A DNA stretch of 64,000 bases, from positions 124,001 through 188,000 of the forward strand of contig WSUB01000012.1 of assembly GCA_019633425.1 (NCBI GenBank). The letters are read 5' to 3'. Of the stretch, positions 1 through 11,552 are shown piece after piece. The notes under the pieces were generated by a model that worked only from the letters and a program-made list of their open reading frames with translations, searched no databases and was not told the DNA's origin. This DNA is from Tulasnella sp. 424 (Eukaryota; Basidiomycota; Agaricomycetes; Cantharellales; Tulasnellaceae). The position numbers and the translations under genes are program-made. Every line of letters starts with the position of its first letter. Position 1 is the stretch's first letter.

Positions 1-3000
1 GGCACGAAGTTCGCGCCCACTCACAGATCGGGGCATTTGGAATTCGAATTTTGATTACCGACTTGACAAATTCTGCAATGGTATGGTGTAGTCCTCCTTG
101 CCGGCTCAGCCCTGCCCGATTGAACGGCGATCTAACGTAACTCATCCGCTTGGTATTCTTAGTTCGAAGCATATCCTGAATTAGCCACTCGATATGCACT
201 CAACATCTAGTGACAATGGTGCTCTTTACGGCTGTTTGCGACTTTGTTGGTGCAAACACAATCTTACGTATTTTTCGACTCTCAGAGTGCGCGACGGGTA
301 GCTCACTCAGCTCAACCCCAATTGTTCTAATATTTTGCAGGTACTACTAAAAGGAGTATATGCAAATGCACGAGCTAAAACTGGGGGAGTTGCTTTACGG
401 TGGGAGAGTCTGCTGAGCTTCACCCGTGTTTGCTTTGTGGAATGAATCGCTTTCAAACATGCAAATGAAATGCCATAAATCTATCAATCCTGGAAACTAA
501 CATAGAATTACCAGATGCCGGTGGCATTGCGGTAGTGGTAGAGGCTGGGTGGGTGCTCATATCACCCCGCCAAGGCCAAGGTGAGTCTCGGCCAACATAC
601 CCGCTTTCAGTAGGCCAAAATACGCATCAGCTGGATACAAGCATCATAAACCCTCTGGAGGTTATTCCTTAAGAGCTTGAGGGGTATGGAATCTCAAAAG
701 GCCCTAAATGCAGGAGCAAGGGATGATCCGTTGTTGAGGGCGTTGGGTGAACATTCTTCACATGACCGTTTTAAGATTCAAAGAGTATATGCGCATTTGA
801 ATGACTACCCCTAGAGCCTGTGTACCAACTTTGAAGACAGCAGCTGCAGGGGTTGTGGAGAAATCAGTCCCCGACGAAAAGGTAGAAAATTACGTAAGCT
901 CTTGTTTCTCCAGCAAAATCGCAAAAGCGATCCTTGGAGCTTTCCATCCGAGCCCCTTCCGACTTATGGCCCAGCGTCCCGGATTGCACATCTCGGACCG
1001 CCATGTGTGATCTATGGCATGTTTAAATACTGTATTGTGAATCGCTATATGTTCTACTTGGATGTATTTGGCTCCAAATGAATCTGTCTTCGTCTGTATC
1101 CTGATTCAGACCTCCAGACGCTGGCCCTGCGCCAAATGTGTACGACGTGTGTTGATTGAAGCCAGCCAATGAGGGCCATCTATAAAACATCCCGTAATAA
1201 TCAGTCCCAAAAAAGGTTTAGAGAGACTTCTATGATGCTTCGATACTGTCGATCCTCCGGACCTACGACTCCGTCAACGACGGGTGCAAGAAGGGTGATT
1301 GTGATTGAACGAATTCACCTACCTTGATCGCCTTAAGAGAAAAATCGAATTCAAGTCATTTTGGGATATAAGAGGGGCGACAAACAAGAATAATGAGACG
1401 AAGGAAAGCGAAATGAGCTCTGTAGCCGAACATTGTGAAACATGCCAGTCTTAATCGCGTGCGTGGATTTTATGACCATATACTATTATTAATCGTAATC
1501 CTTAGAGGAAGTCGAAAAGCTGAGTAGGCACTAGAATGCAGTGGAGTTGCATATCGAGGCAGGAAAACAGTGTACAGTGCGAAGAATCCGCTTGAGAGCT
1601 TGTTCCGGACCGGGCAAATATACAATCATGAGAAGAATCGCTAAATATTGAAGCCTTACGCTCATTTAGTCCAAAGTGTCGCTCAACCGTCGCGGGGCGT
1701 GTTTACGGCGACATGAGGAAAACGTCGCGAAGCCCCGATGCAAGCGAACCGCGGCCATGCGTTTGGTACGCGTCCCCCGTGAGGTAGAAATAAATAGATT
1801 GCTCAGAGTAGAGACCTGTTAAGAGCCGTTGTGGTCGGACTCATCACTTCCCCAGAGGCATTTAACAAACCAAAAATGCCACTTCCGTGAGCTTTTCTTC
1901 CGGTCGGATCTCTGCAGGGAAAACAGCAACGTCCCCGAGTGTGGGCGTCGGTCCTCATTTCGATAGCATAATTCTCCAAAGTTTTCACTCCTGACGCGCT
2001 AGAACATCCCTTTCGGAAATAGTCAAGGAGCGGACCTTTCTAAATCGAGAAGTCCTTCACAAAAGCGATGGCATCACTTGCGTATGATTATGCGGCGTTC
2101 GTTGAAAATCGATCTACTATAATCGAGTGGCACCCATTTCGGAAATCTTGCCAGCCTCTGACTTGTCACTGGTATATTGGTGCGAGGAACGGATATTCCT
2201 AACCCGGGAATCTCGACTAATGTATCGACTCGGAATGCCTTCGATTCCTGGCCTCACTTCCGCCCGGTGATCCATCGCTTCGCTTCCGCCCGAGAAGGCT
2301 CAAATTAGCTTTGCAAACTCCGGAAGAGCAGGGAAGAGCCGAACCGATTGAAACCTTGATCGAAGCCTGGAGCCGACCATAAAGACTAGGAGAGGGTGGA
2401 GGCCCCAAAAAAGGCAGGTTGATTACAAATGAAACCTTGCTCCCTTTCCTTTTCCGTCCGTCATGTGCAACGCACGAGCGAATGACACCGAAAGCCAGTG
2501 GAAACTAAAATGTCGGCCTAGACATTTTCGTCTATGATCGTAGACTCGTAGTCAGCTGTCTATTCAAGAAGTTCCGTTTGTGGATCTGGGTTTTCGGCTG
2601 GGAGGACCCCGCACCCCGTTTTTGTGCCACATACGTACGCCGGATGAGGTTAGGCAAGAGCAATGAGGCTTTTTCGACGCCCCCGTGTGTCGAGTGGGGT
2701 TCGGGGAATGGCTATGAACGGCTGCCGAGAGTAGCCGGATCGCGAGGGCTGAGGCTCAAATCGTTCATGTGCGTTCCATGAGGGACAATGGCGCTTCCCC
2801 TGCGCGCGTTGCTAAACTTTCACGGGACCTGCCGGGAGAAAGCGCTAAACAGGCCAATGCGCCTTGAGCAGCCAAATATCCAACGAAAGCAACCAATCCA
2901 CATGATGCGTGCGCTCGCTGGGGAGGGCGCTCACACAATAAGCGGGGCATCAAATAAACGGACCCAAGTCACGGGCCGTTGCGGAGACATGGTATCGGTC

Positions 3001-5245
3001 ATAATTCTAACTCGTAGGCCGACAAAGATCATTTTCACGTTCCGCGACCAAGGACATCGTACGTCCAAGCTCTCGCCTTCCGAGATCAGTGCAAGGAGCT
3101 ATTCAGCATCTCTCCATAAGATTCTAATAAGGCATGTATACAACATTGTTTTGCGAGCGGTGGCATTTTGTGGGCCACCGCGGTGGTCACTCCTCTCACT
3201 TCAACATTCCGTTGTCAAGCAGTGTTCGGGCAAGGGAATCCACACCGCCTCCCAATTTGGGACTGGCACGTATTAGCCATCAGACAGAATTTGAATCTAT
3301 GCAGTCTTCTCTTCCAGTGTCTGCAGCTCGCTGCCCGAGCAACCCCGCTGTCGGCTTGGGTCAAGAATCAACGCTTCCTCAAACGCAGCCCAGAAGGAGA
3401 GAATGTATACACTCCAGCCAGCCTCGGCATAGTCTCTCGCTGGTATTCGGACGAAGCTACAAGGCGTAGGACGGGCTGTCGAGGTGAAACATATGCTGAA
3501 GGTCGGACATTGAAAATCTGACCAGGTACATGACAGGGACTGTCGGGCTGGTTGCCCTCGAAGCCACTATTCGTCTTGACGTCAGGGGAACCAACAAATG
3601 ACCGAGTGGGCCGAAGAAAAACGTCTTATGGGCGATGACAGGGACTAATCTCCACTTAGTCATAGTTGTCTCTGTTGTCTTTGTGTGGCAATGACGGGGG
3701 CCGAGCGGTGAGCGACGATCCTTGGAAGATATCCTCTCCCCCATCTCCAGACATCCAACTATCACAAGACGACGATGCAGACCCAAGAAGAAAAGCTTGC
3801 TTCGACGCTGGAGGTGCCCTAGTATGAAGACCGCACTGCGCGAGTGGCTGAAGGGCACTCGCAAGTTACCAAAGGAACCACCGCTGAAGCACGTCGTCCC
3901 CTCAAACTAATGTCTTCATGTCATTGCGGATTTCTGCAAAAACTGTCGATTACCACCTACGGCAGCCCCCAGAATTTCTTGAAGATATTGGGTGCCCTTC
4001 CACTCGCTTGAACACTTGAGACTTGATGCTCGCGCTTGGCTCCACCGGGGGGGGGGGGTGGGGGATATCAAAAGCTGCGAACTTCCGTATTTTCGCCATT
4101 GTGGCCTCCAATGATGTCGGGAGTTCGATGTCACGTTCAAGATGCTTGAAGAAAGGGTGATTTCGGTATTCTTTGGGTGTTTTGAGCTATTTGGCGTTTG
4201 CCTTACCCAGCTCAAGTGCCTTTATTACCAATTTCGACTTCGGTGCATCGAACGATGACAGGTTTGAGAACCTCGGTGGCAGATCTGGGAATCCCTTTCA
4301 TAAAGGCTGCGTAATAGGCAGTGTGAATGTCTTACCCCATTAGGGTATTTGAAGGAAGGCTATCGCGAACACTCTTCTCTTCCGTGGAACGATAATATCG
4401 AAGACAGACCGGGTCCACCAATGAGAGGCCACCATTCCCCTGAATCCCTACCGCCGGGGAAACGCCTGGGACGTCAGGGGTTCACTCCATTGCATAGCAC
4501 CCTCCTGTGTGAAAGGAAAAAGGCCGGTTTCTAAAACACTATGCTGGGTCAATGCCAGGTCTCTACTTAACGAAATTTGCTGAAGGATACAGCATTTTGA
4601 AGCCGCGATGTTCCATCATTTCAGCCCCGACGCCCCCGGCTCTTTGTTCTGCTGCTCTCAAGCCTACTATTGCTATAGCTCAATCTCGACATGTGGTAAT
4701 GCTTCTCAGGTCCTCAAGAACTGAGCGGATCGTGGTCCCATTAGGCCTTGGAGCCCCCCAGCTGGAATGCATCATTTCGATTGGGAGTAGGCGGTCTTGC
4801 CAAATCGGGAAGGCGGGAATGGCGCGCGCGCGCTCGGCTCCCGCGGGTCCCGCCCACCATTTTAGGTTGGCTGGCTCGGTGTGCCTGCCGGACCGTCGCG
4901 TGGCGCTGCCCGTGCCATCGGCCGGGTCCTAGGACTGTGGCCAGGCACCTCCTCGGTGTGATAGGGGGTTCCCCCGACTGGACCGAACCAGTTGGGGCAT
5001 CACAAGCAACGCGAAAGCTAGTGCCTTGGCCGCTAGGTCGCACTATGCAAACCTAGATTTAGATTTCTGGTTTAATGACATGTCGACTTGGGGAGTAAGG
5101 TCTCATGGGGAGTCATGCATCGGAGCAATTGCGGGAACTTGCTCTACGGCCGTATGTGGCGGTATTACGGAGCGGGAGCTGGCGCGTTGGTGTTTCAGAG
5201 AACTGCTCGCTGTGGTATTCATCCCATCTCCTGCCTCTTTGCCCA
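1..5245. other. Gene-poor left flank
   Basis: I found no gene, RNA or repeat that I can support here. Open frames are short and scattered over all six frames. None of those I examined showed family motifs or joined into a longer product through plausible introns. A run of Gs lies near 4050. Strongly diverged genes with many small exons, like the caspase-like gene just downstream, could still be hidden here. Confidence 0.4.
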
Positions 5246-7040
5246 ATGTCTCCAACGGCCCAACCAGACGTCCGTCCGTCCTCTGCACCCGCTCGACCTC
5301 ATGGGACTTCTGCAACGAATAATAATTCAAGTTCCGGGTGAGTGTGTTTCAATGCTTTTCCTTTCGATTCTGACTGCAGATCCCTCTGTCCGCCTCCCTC
5401 GCCGTCTGAAGCGGAATCGCAACAATCTCAAACCCAAACCCGGGATCGGCTAGTGAGACCAGAGGAAAAGAACAGAGAAAGACTATTGTGATAGTATGAC
5501 GCGCTGTCAAATCTAACGGACCACGGGGTTCTGATGCCCTTCGTTTTTTTGTTGCAGATTAGTATTAGCTATTTCGAATGGTTAGACAAGCAGGGCAAGA
5601 ACCCGATGAAGCTTATGTCGGTTCGAAACGATCTCGACTTGCAACTTACTCGTCACAACTGTAGGTGAGATGCCAAGTCCATGGGAACAAACGCTGAGGC
5701 GTGACGTCGGCCGCCAGATCTCCACCAGGGAACGGAAACCGACTTTCTCATTTATACCGACTACGACCACGAATATACCGACTCGACTGGCACTCGCGCA
5801 CCTGTATCACACGGAGAAGCTACGAGGCTGGAAATCGTAAGCTCTTATTCTCTCCCACCGGGATCCTAACTGACCCCCGGACCCGAAACAGTTGGGTGGA
5901 TTAGCGAAAGCCGTCGGTCATGGTGGCAATGTCGTGATCTATTGTAGGTCGCTGAATGATCGTGTGCCAGAATGCACCTTGACCTTTGATGACTTCCAGA
6001 TTCAGGTCACTGTGCCCGTAGGGGCGCTGGAAATTCGAGTATGTCGTTCATAGCTGGCCATCGTCCTTCCTACCGACGGGTTCTCTTTTAGCCTTGACGT
6101 TGAAGGACGGTTATTGGAGATACGAAGAAGACGGGGTTCCGCAGGCGGGTCCACCCTGTACGACCATTCGTTCATTGCAGTATCACGACCAATTAATGGG
6201 ATCTCTGTAGATCTAATTTCCAGCGATTGTCACCGAATCTACGGAAAGGTACGACAACGTCAAGCGATCTCGGAACCCACTCCCAATCTTTCTTCATAGG
6301 ATGTGTATGATGCAATGAAGAAAGGAATGGGTGCTGAGCCCAACATGACTATCACGGTAAGTTGCTACTCCCCCGAGCGCATAGGGTTGCAGGAACACAA
6401 GCTGATATGCCTCTTCGTAGCTGATATTCGACGTAAGTCCTCGCCCAACGTCGCGAGTGAATGATCTGACTCCGAATTCGCTCGCAGACGTGTCATGCAG
6501 CGACCTTTTTCGGTATGAAAACTTGGCATTGAGACTTGAATCGCTCGCTTAACGTCTCTGTTTCGCTGCGTTAGACACTGTCATCACCTTTCCGTGCGTC
6601 TATCGAGCACGGGCCATCGGAGGCTCGACGGTGCGACCACGCAAGGCGCAGGGCTCGCAAACTCAGATCGTGAGTTGTCCCATGTGAAATTGGAGTTAAT
6701 TTGCACACTGATGAGTTCTCAGATTTTTTTGACAGCCACGCAGTTCCATCAGAAGGCCGGCACATTCACGGACGCCATCCTCCGACGGGAAAATGGCGCC
6801 GTAACGAAAGTAATGACCCAGTTCTATAACGAAGGTGGGTCTTCATAACAGATAAAATCTGCTCCCAATCGTTTTGCTGAGCTTGATTTCCGTACATTAG
6901 CCATAGCAGATCCCGAGGCTCCCCGCTCCGTCGAGGCATTGGTGGAGAAGCTCTACGACAGATGTCGCGAACGACAGACACCTGAGATCAAGGCGCTCTT
7001 TCCCATATTGGGAGAGTTCATTAACATCGAGACGACGTAG
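5246..7040 (+). CDS. Caspase-like (peptidase C14 fold) protein, copy 1
   Basis: Splices by hand into 14 exons (1,077 nt, 358 aa): 5246-5337, 5380-5452, 5495-5660, 5718-5836, 5892-5943, 6000-6038, 6092-6148, 6211-6248, 6300-6356, 6421-6432, 6488-6512, 6575-6669, 6723-6834, 6901-7040. The product has a Pro/Ser/Gln-rich head (about residues 1-50), then ISYFEW and SVRNDLD, which resemble the first strand and the ND helix of metacaspases. The putative catalytic His lies in VVIYYSGHC and the putative catalytic Cys in TLIFDTCHAATFF. Metacaspases usually read YSGHG and D-C/S-CHSG, so both sites are altered. Family members are Cys proteases or inactive relatives; substrate specificity cannot be read from sequence. 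The third exon runs through what looks like a former intron (see findings). A paralogue with the same exon pattern starts at 11553. Fold and family are fairly secure; activity is not. Confidence 0.68.
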
Positions 7041-7440
7041 CCTCCGCACAGACTTCGCATACCGGTTACTCTGTTCCGGCAGTCTCCTCAAACTTGACCT
7101 CGATTCCGCTTTCCATTTGAAACTGGTATCACTTGTATATTTCTAAATATTTCATACAGGATCAGCGATCTCAAGCCTTCCCTTCTCTACTCCCACACCG
7201 GCCATTTCCTTTGGATCCGGAATTCCTCTGTATTGTACCCAGCATATTTTGTGTCATTTGATATAAAGCTCATGTTAAGACACCTGGGTGACCAGGATAA
7301 AACTTTGATATTGTCAAAATAAATAAAACTAATATTACAACTGTTTCGACGGACACTACGGACATAACACCCTATGCTAAGGCGGAGTTGGTGAGTGCAG
7401 GTGATGAACAGGCGCCTATAATATACCTAAGCTACGGGTT
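7041..7440. other. 3' flank of caspase-like gene
   Basis: A/T-rich sequence with AATAAA-like words near 7320, which would suit a 3' end for the upstream gene. No coding potential seen. Confidence 0.4.
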
Positions 7441-7449
7441 ATGAGAAGT

Positions 7450-8440
7450 CCATCACGACACGAACGGAGGACGAACGACATCGTTGAGGTCTGAAGGATT
7501 GCTAACGCTATGTTCGACGTCGTTGTATGAAACCGTACGATTCAGCTTCCCTGACCAACGAACGAAGGATGTTTTTGGAACGACGAACCTGCCTCAGCCT
7601 TCCCAACGCACATCCGCCAAAGGAACCTCAGCTTTTCTACCTCCAATGCCAGGCCCGGAAGCTGTTGCCTTCGTCGAAGCTGTTCTTCTAGCTGAAAGAC
7701 CAAGTGTGACCCCTTCGCAGCTTCGTCCAACCCTTCGATGTGCTGGGTGTCTTTCTCGGTTCTTCATCCTTGAAGGTTGACTGTGGACCCAACGAGCCGT
7801 CACCACCCTCCCCTTTTCATACCTGATACCCGGAAGATGTTATAGCAGGCAGACTCTTAGACCCCCGAGGTTTGGCCAAGAGGGTCGAGGCATTCGGTAG
7901 TCGCGGAAGTTGGTTGACGGATGAGGAGGTTTGTGGCTCTGGGCGAGTTGAGTTGATCATCAACTCCTTACGAGGTGTATCTGCTTGATTTGTGGTAGTC
8001 AGAGCCATGGTCGCATATTCACGAGAGATTTGGAACATCGGTTTCTGTCCCGGCGATCCACTGTGAACGAGCCTCCTTGCATCCAAGAATATTGTTTCGT
8101 TAGTTCTTCCTTTCTGTCTAGGTCAAGTACGGGGCACTTACATCTAAGCCGTTGGTACTCGGGAACGGAGCACTCTATTCGGTTGCGGTGAACGCCGGCC
8201 CTGTACCACCTTGCATCAACGCAAGGGCCTCACCTTCCCTGGGCATCATCTGCCTGCGCTTCGATACATCGCGTTCCAAGCCCACCACTTCAATCGGAAA
8301 ATAAATATCTCTCCCGGATGCCGCCGTGGCTGTAATCCTTGGTTCCCGTGTAATACCCACGAGTACTGTATGGGGAAGGAGTGTTTGAACGTGCCCAGAG
8401 GCTGGAATAGACGAAGTTAGGCAGGAGAGAGGGGCGTGAG
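7450..8440 (-). pseudogene. Broken inverted partial copy of the NRDE2 gene
   Basis: The minus strand between about 7730 and 7560 encodes LALEVEKLRFLWRMCVGKAEAG, nearly the same as LALEAAKLRFLWRMCVGIAEAG of the intact NRDE2 gene near 17640-17700. Nucleotide similarity continues downstream into the following intron region. Upstream, near 7960, a stretch matches the acceptor and first codons of the NRDE2 exon starting near 16926 (TCAAGCAGATACAC). Between these anchors frames are broken by stops and indels and similarity is patchy. The N-terminal and C-terminal thirds of NRDE2 are absent. The copy is inverted relative to its source, which lies about 9 kb to the right. The matching block around 7560-7700 is secure; the outer limits are approximate. 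Confidence 0.75.
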
Positions 8441-8868
8441 GGTGGGGCCCTTTCCAAAAGCAGGAGGATGTTCCTGGTAAGTAAATGTGCTAGATGTATA
8501 GGGTAGGTTAGACGTTGGATTTCGAGGTTTGATAGACGCTGCGGTGCGGGGTAGCGCATGGTGTCAACGTTGTTGGGAGCTATAAGCCCATCAATCTTGT
8601 TGTATTTCGAATACCATCAACTTTGTTACATTGATAGACCATAACCTTTTTTCTTAGAAATAGTCGGGCGCCTTGTTCTGCTTTGGGGATTGTGACCGAC
8701 CCTAACATCAACGCATCCACTCGGTTCTTCCTTATCGGCTATGCACCGTTATAGTCCCTCTCTCTGATCCTTGCACCACCCTCCCACGCAAATTAGCCGT
8801 GAAATGGATGGCTGCCCTCATTAACTCGCTTCGAAGCTGTGATAGAGGGTTTCGTTTGTCAGCGAAAG

Positions 8869-9255
8869 CTAAGCTAAAATCGGTTGGAGCGAATTGGACA
8901 TGCCTGGCGTGCGGGAGGGTTCCGGAATGAAATTAGTGGCTTCTTCAAACCGCTCACGCGTTGGCAGGTTGATTCGAGAGGCCTTGAATACGAAGCAAGG
9001 CGGTGGTGATGTGCAGAGGGCCATATTGTGTGGGTAGGGGGCAATTTCATACTGGTCTGGCTTGGGGTCCTGACGAGGCCAGTCGCACTGAACCACGTCC
9101 GTCACTAGTTCTTCGGCCGACGCAGAGTACCATGAGATGCCTTTTGCCTTGGGGGGATGCCATATGTGGAAGGTACCGGAAGGAAGTCTGATCGTTGTCT
9201 GCTCCTCGTGATCGTCCATCGTGTTCCTCGGAGTAACCGGAGTAAACACGGACAC
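8869..9255 (-). CDS. Hypothetical ORF, possible gene remnant
   Basis: An uninterrupted frame of 128 codons starts MSVFTPVTPRNTMDD and ends NSLQPILA. Its composition (many Pro, Thr, Glu, Trp; no obvious low-complexity runs) looks more protein-like than most open frames nearby. I recognise no domain, signal peptide or membrane segment. A second frame overlaps it upstream to 9319, so a spliced upstream exon is possible. It could be a short orphan gene, an exon of a larger undetected gene, or chance. Confidence 0.22.
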   Translation of the reverse strand: MSVFTPVTPRNTMDDHEEQTTIRLPSGTFHIWHPPKAKGISWYSASAEELVTDVVQCDWPRQDPKPDQYEIAPYPHNMALCTSPPPCFVFKASRINLPTRERFEEATNFIPEPSRTPGMSNSLQPILA

Positions 9256-9319
9256 GGGGAACTCGCTGGATCACCAGCGTCGGATCGAGCTCGAGTATGC
9301 ACTCCATATAGTTCAACAT

Positions 9320-11552
9320 TGATCAAACATTAGCAGATTAAAGCGTGATTCAAACACACAAATGCGCTAGATCACGGATTTCGTACCACTTAGTTCAGCT
9401 TAGCGCCGAGGTGGCTTGATTCCCGGTTAGAGGCTTAAGACCGTTCTCTATGCGGAAGCACTTAGCAAGTAAACCTTCTATCTTTCGCCATCGCACCTTA
9501 ACTATTCTCTCCACAGCTATGCGTACGTAGATCCTCCTGAATAAATGGCTGACGGCGAGGGGAATGAATCCGGCGACCAAATGGCAACACCGAAGCCGAG
9601 GGAGCAACACGTGCAGCAATACCTATTTGGGCAACTGGGACCGTCTTCGAGGTTGGAACATGATCGATCGAAAGAAGATGGAATCCTCCCCTACAGCACA
9701 GCGTTCAGGGTGCGGCCAGCCTGATAATCGCAGACCGTTGCTGGAGAGACAAGTACCGTTACTTCTACGATCCCATGGAATGTACAATCATCAGACACTC
9801 GTATTGACTGGTTGAGAGGTCTTAGAGCTCTCAAGAAGGTCTTAGGAGCTTGGGTTTAGGCGGTATATCCAAGATTTCAACCTGTGGCTCGCCTCTCCGC
9901 ATGCAAACCTAAACATCTCGAGCTTGCAAGCGTGAATCTCTTTTGGATCGTCAGTACTAATCTGATACCGATTCCTCTGGTGCATGTAGTTCGTTCAAAT
10001 CCACACCCTATAGACCTTGGAAAGGGCCGGTTATTCACAGAATGCCGGGCATTAAGGGGGAGACTAGTTCTATCATTCCATACAGCCTGTCGACGAGAGG
10101 TACTAGGCGATATCCCATTTCAAGGTTACTGGGTGTGCCCAATAGCTTTCTTGTCTACCTAGATAAATCCTCAAAGCTTGGGAGCACTCGCAGGTCAGAC
10201 CACAACCAAATCTGTGGTTCCACTGCGTGGGCTGTAATGAATGTTTCCGAGGCTCACGTGGCGACGTACTGCCCAATCGATTCAGCATGAGAAAGGAACT
10301 TACAAGGGGCCTCGCCACAGCTATAAAAGAACCAGCTATCTATCCCTCCGGGGGGGCTTCGTTTGACCCTCCCTCTCCCCGCCGCGTACTGAAGATCCTA
10401 CCTGTCAACAAGATGCTGCTCCGGATGCTATCCCTCAATCAGTTCTATACGTCGTACAGCATGTTGTACGGTGGCTTGTTTGGCTTTCCTCCGGATGTAC
10501 TCTTCTAGACAGTCGGCTCAAGGTTGCTCACACTGGTCAGGTAATCCAACAACGCTATGTCTCTTTGGGTTTGGGCCTCTTGAAGGACAGGAGGGGGTCA
10601 ATTCTGTCAGGTTTTTCTCGATGCAAGACATTTCTCTATGCTCGTTGTTCTTTCTCCACAGTCATAGGAGCAACCGGAGAAGTACAGGTTCGCAAAAAAT
10701 GTAGTTTCTCCGTGCGGACGTCTTGCGTACGTTATTTCCCGAGCGTTTCCTCTGCCTTCGCGTAAACGGGCAAAACCACACAAGCTGGTCGGCACATTTC
10801 AAAGCCACAGTAAGTCAGGCAAAGAATTGTGGCACCGTCTCTGGCGCTACTGTCCCACGCCTCAACGTCTTGCGGCCGTGACATCATGGTCACGCCACAA
10901 GCGAATAACCCATATCGGATTTGGGTCTCCGCATCTCTACGTTGGCACGCAGCGTGACGCAGATTTGGAATGCCCACCAAAGGCTGCACCATGTCACGAC
11001 GTCTGGTCTCGTGTTTGACGTGAGCTTGATTGCGTTGCCAAGCCCACGCGAACAGCATGAGGGTTCCCACTGGGCCCGTGTAAAAGTTGCGCACGAAGCC
11101 CGCCAGCCACAAGCTGACCGGTGGCGAACTTTAGAGTACGCAGCAAGCGACTAGTTTCTCTTTAGATGGTGCTGGTCCCGAAGGTGTCCGATCTAGGAAG
11201 GGGACGAGATGGTTCGCTTAGATGCAACCCGGAACCCGAGACTTGTGCGCCACCATTGGTCTACTTCTGGCCTTGCGTATATTCCCATGGTCCTCTGCCC
11301 CGATTCTGTTCGACGACAGCGTAGGCGTTGGCTATGGGAGAAACCGCATGCAGACCATTCTTGAGGAGACGAAAAGCCAATTAGCGCTGAGAAGCTCCGC
11401 AAGGGGTTTGGAACCGCGAACACCATGATGGAAATAACGGGGTTTGACCTTAGACCGGACGGCGCAATGGAGTCTCTACTGTATTAAAGGGAATGTGTCT
11501 TGGATTGCGGTTTGGGCCACCTCGTCCTCTCACCTACAAACCTCGCCGCACA
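9320..11552. other. Unassigned spacer between the caspase-like genes
   Basis: Short open frames on both strands, none with recognisable motifs. I looked for a third caspase-like copy (YxGHC, DTC, SVxND motifs) and found none. Confidence 0.35.

Noticed and set aside
2788..3276. 162-codon open frame in the left flank
   Set aside because: No domain, signal or spliced extension; adjacent frames of similar size overlap it.
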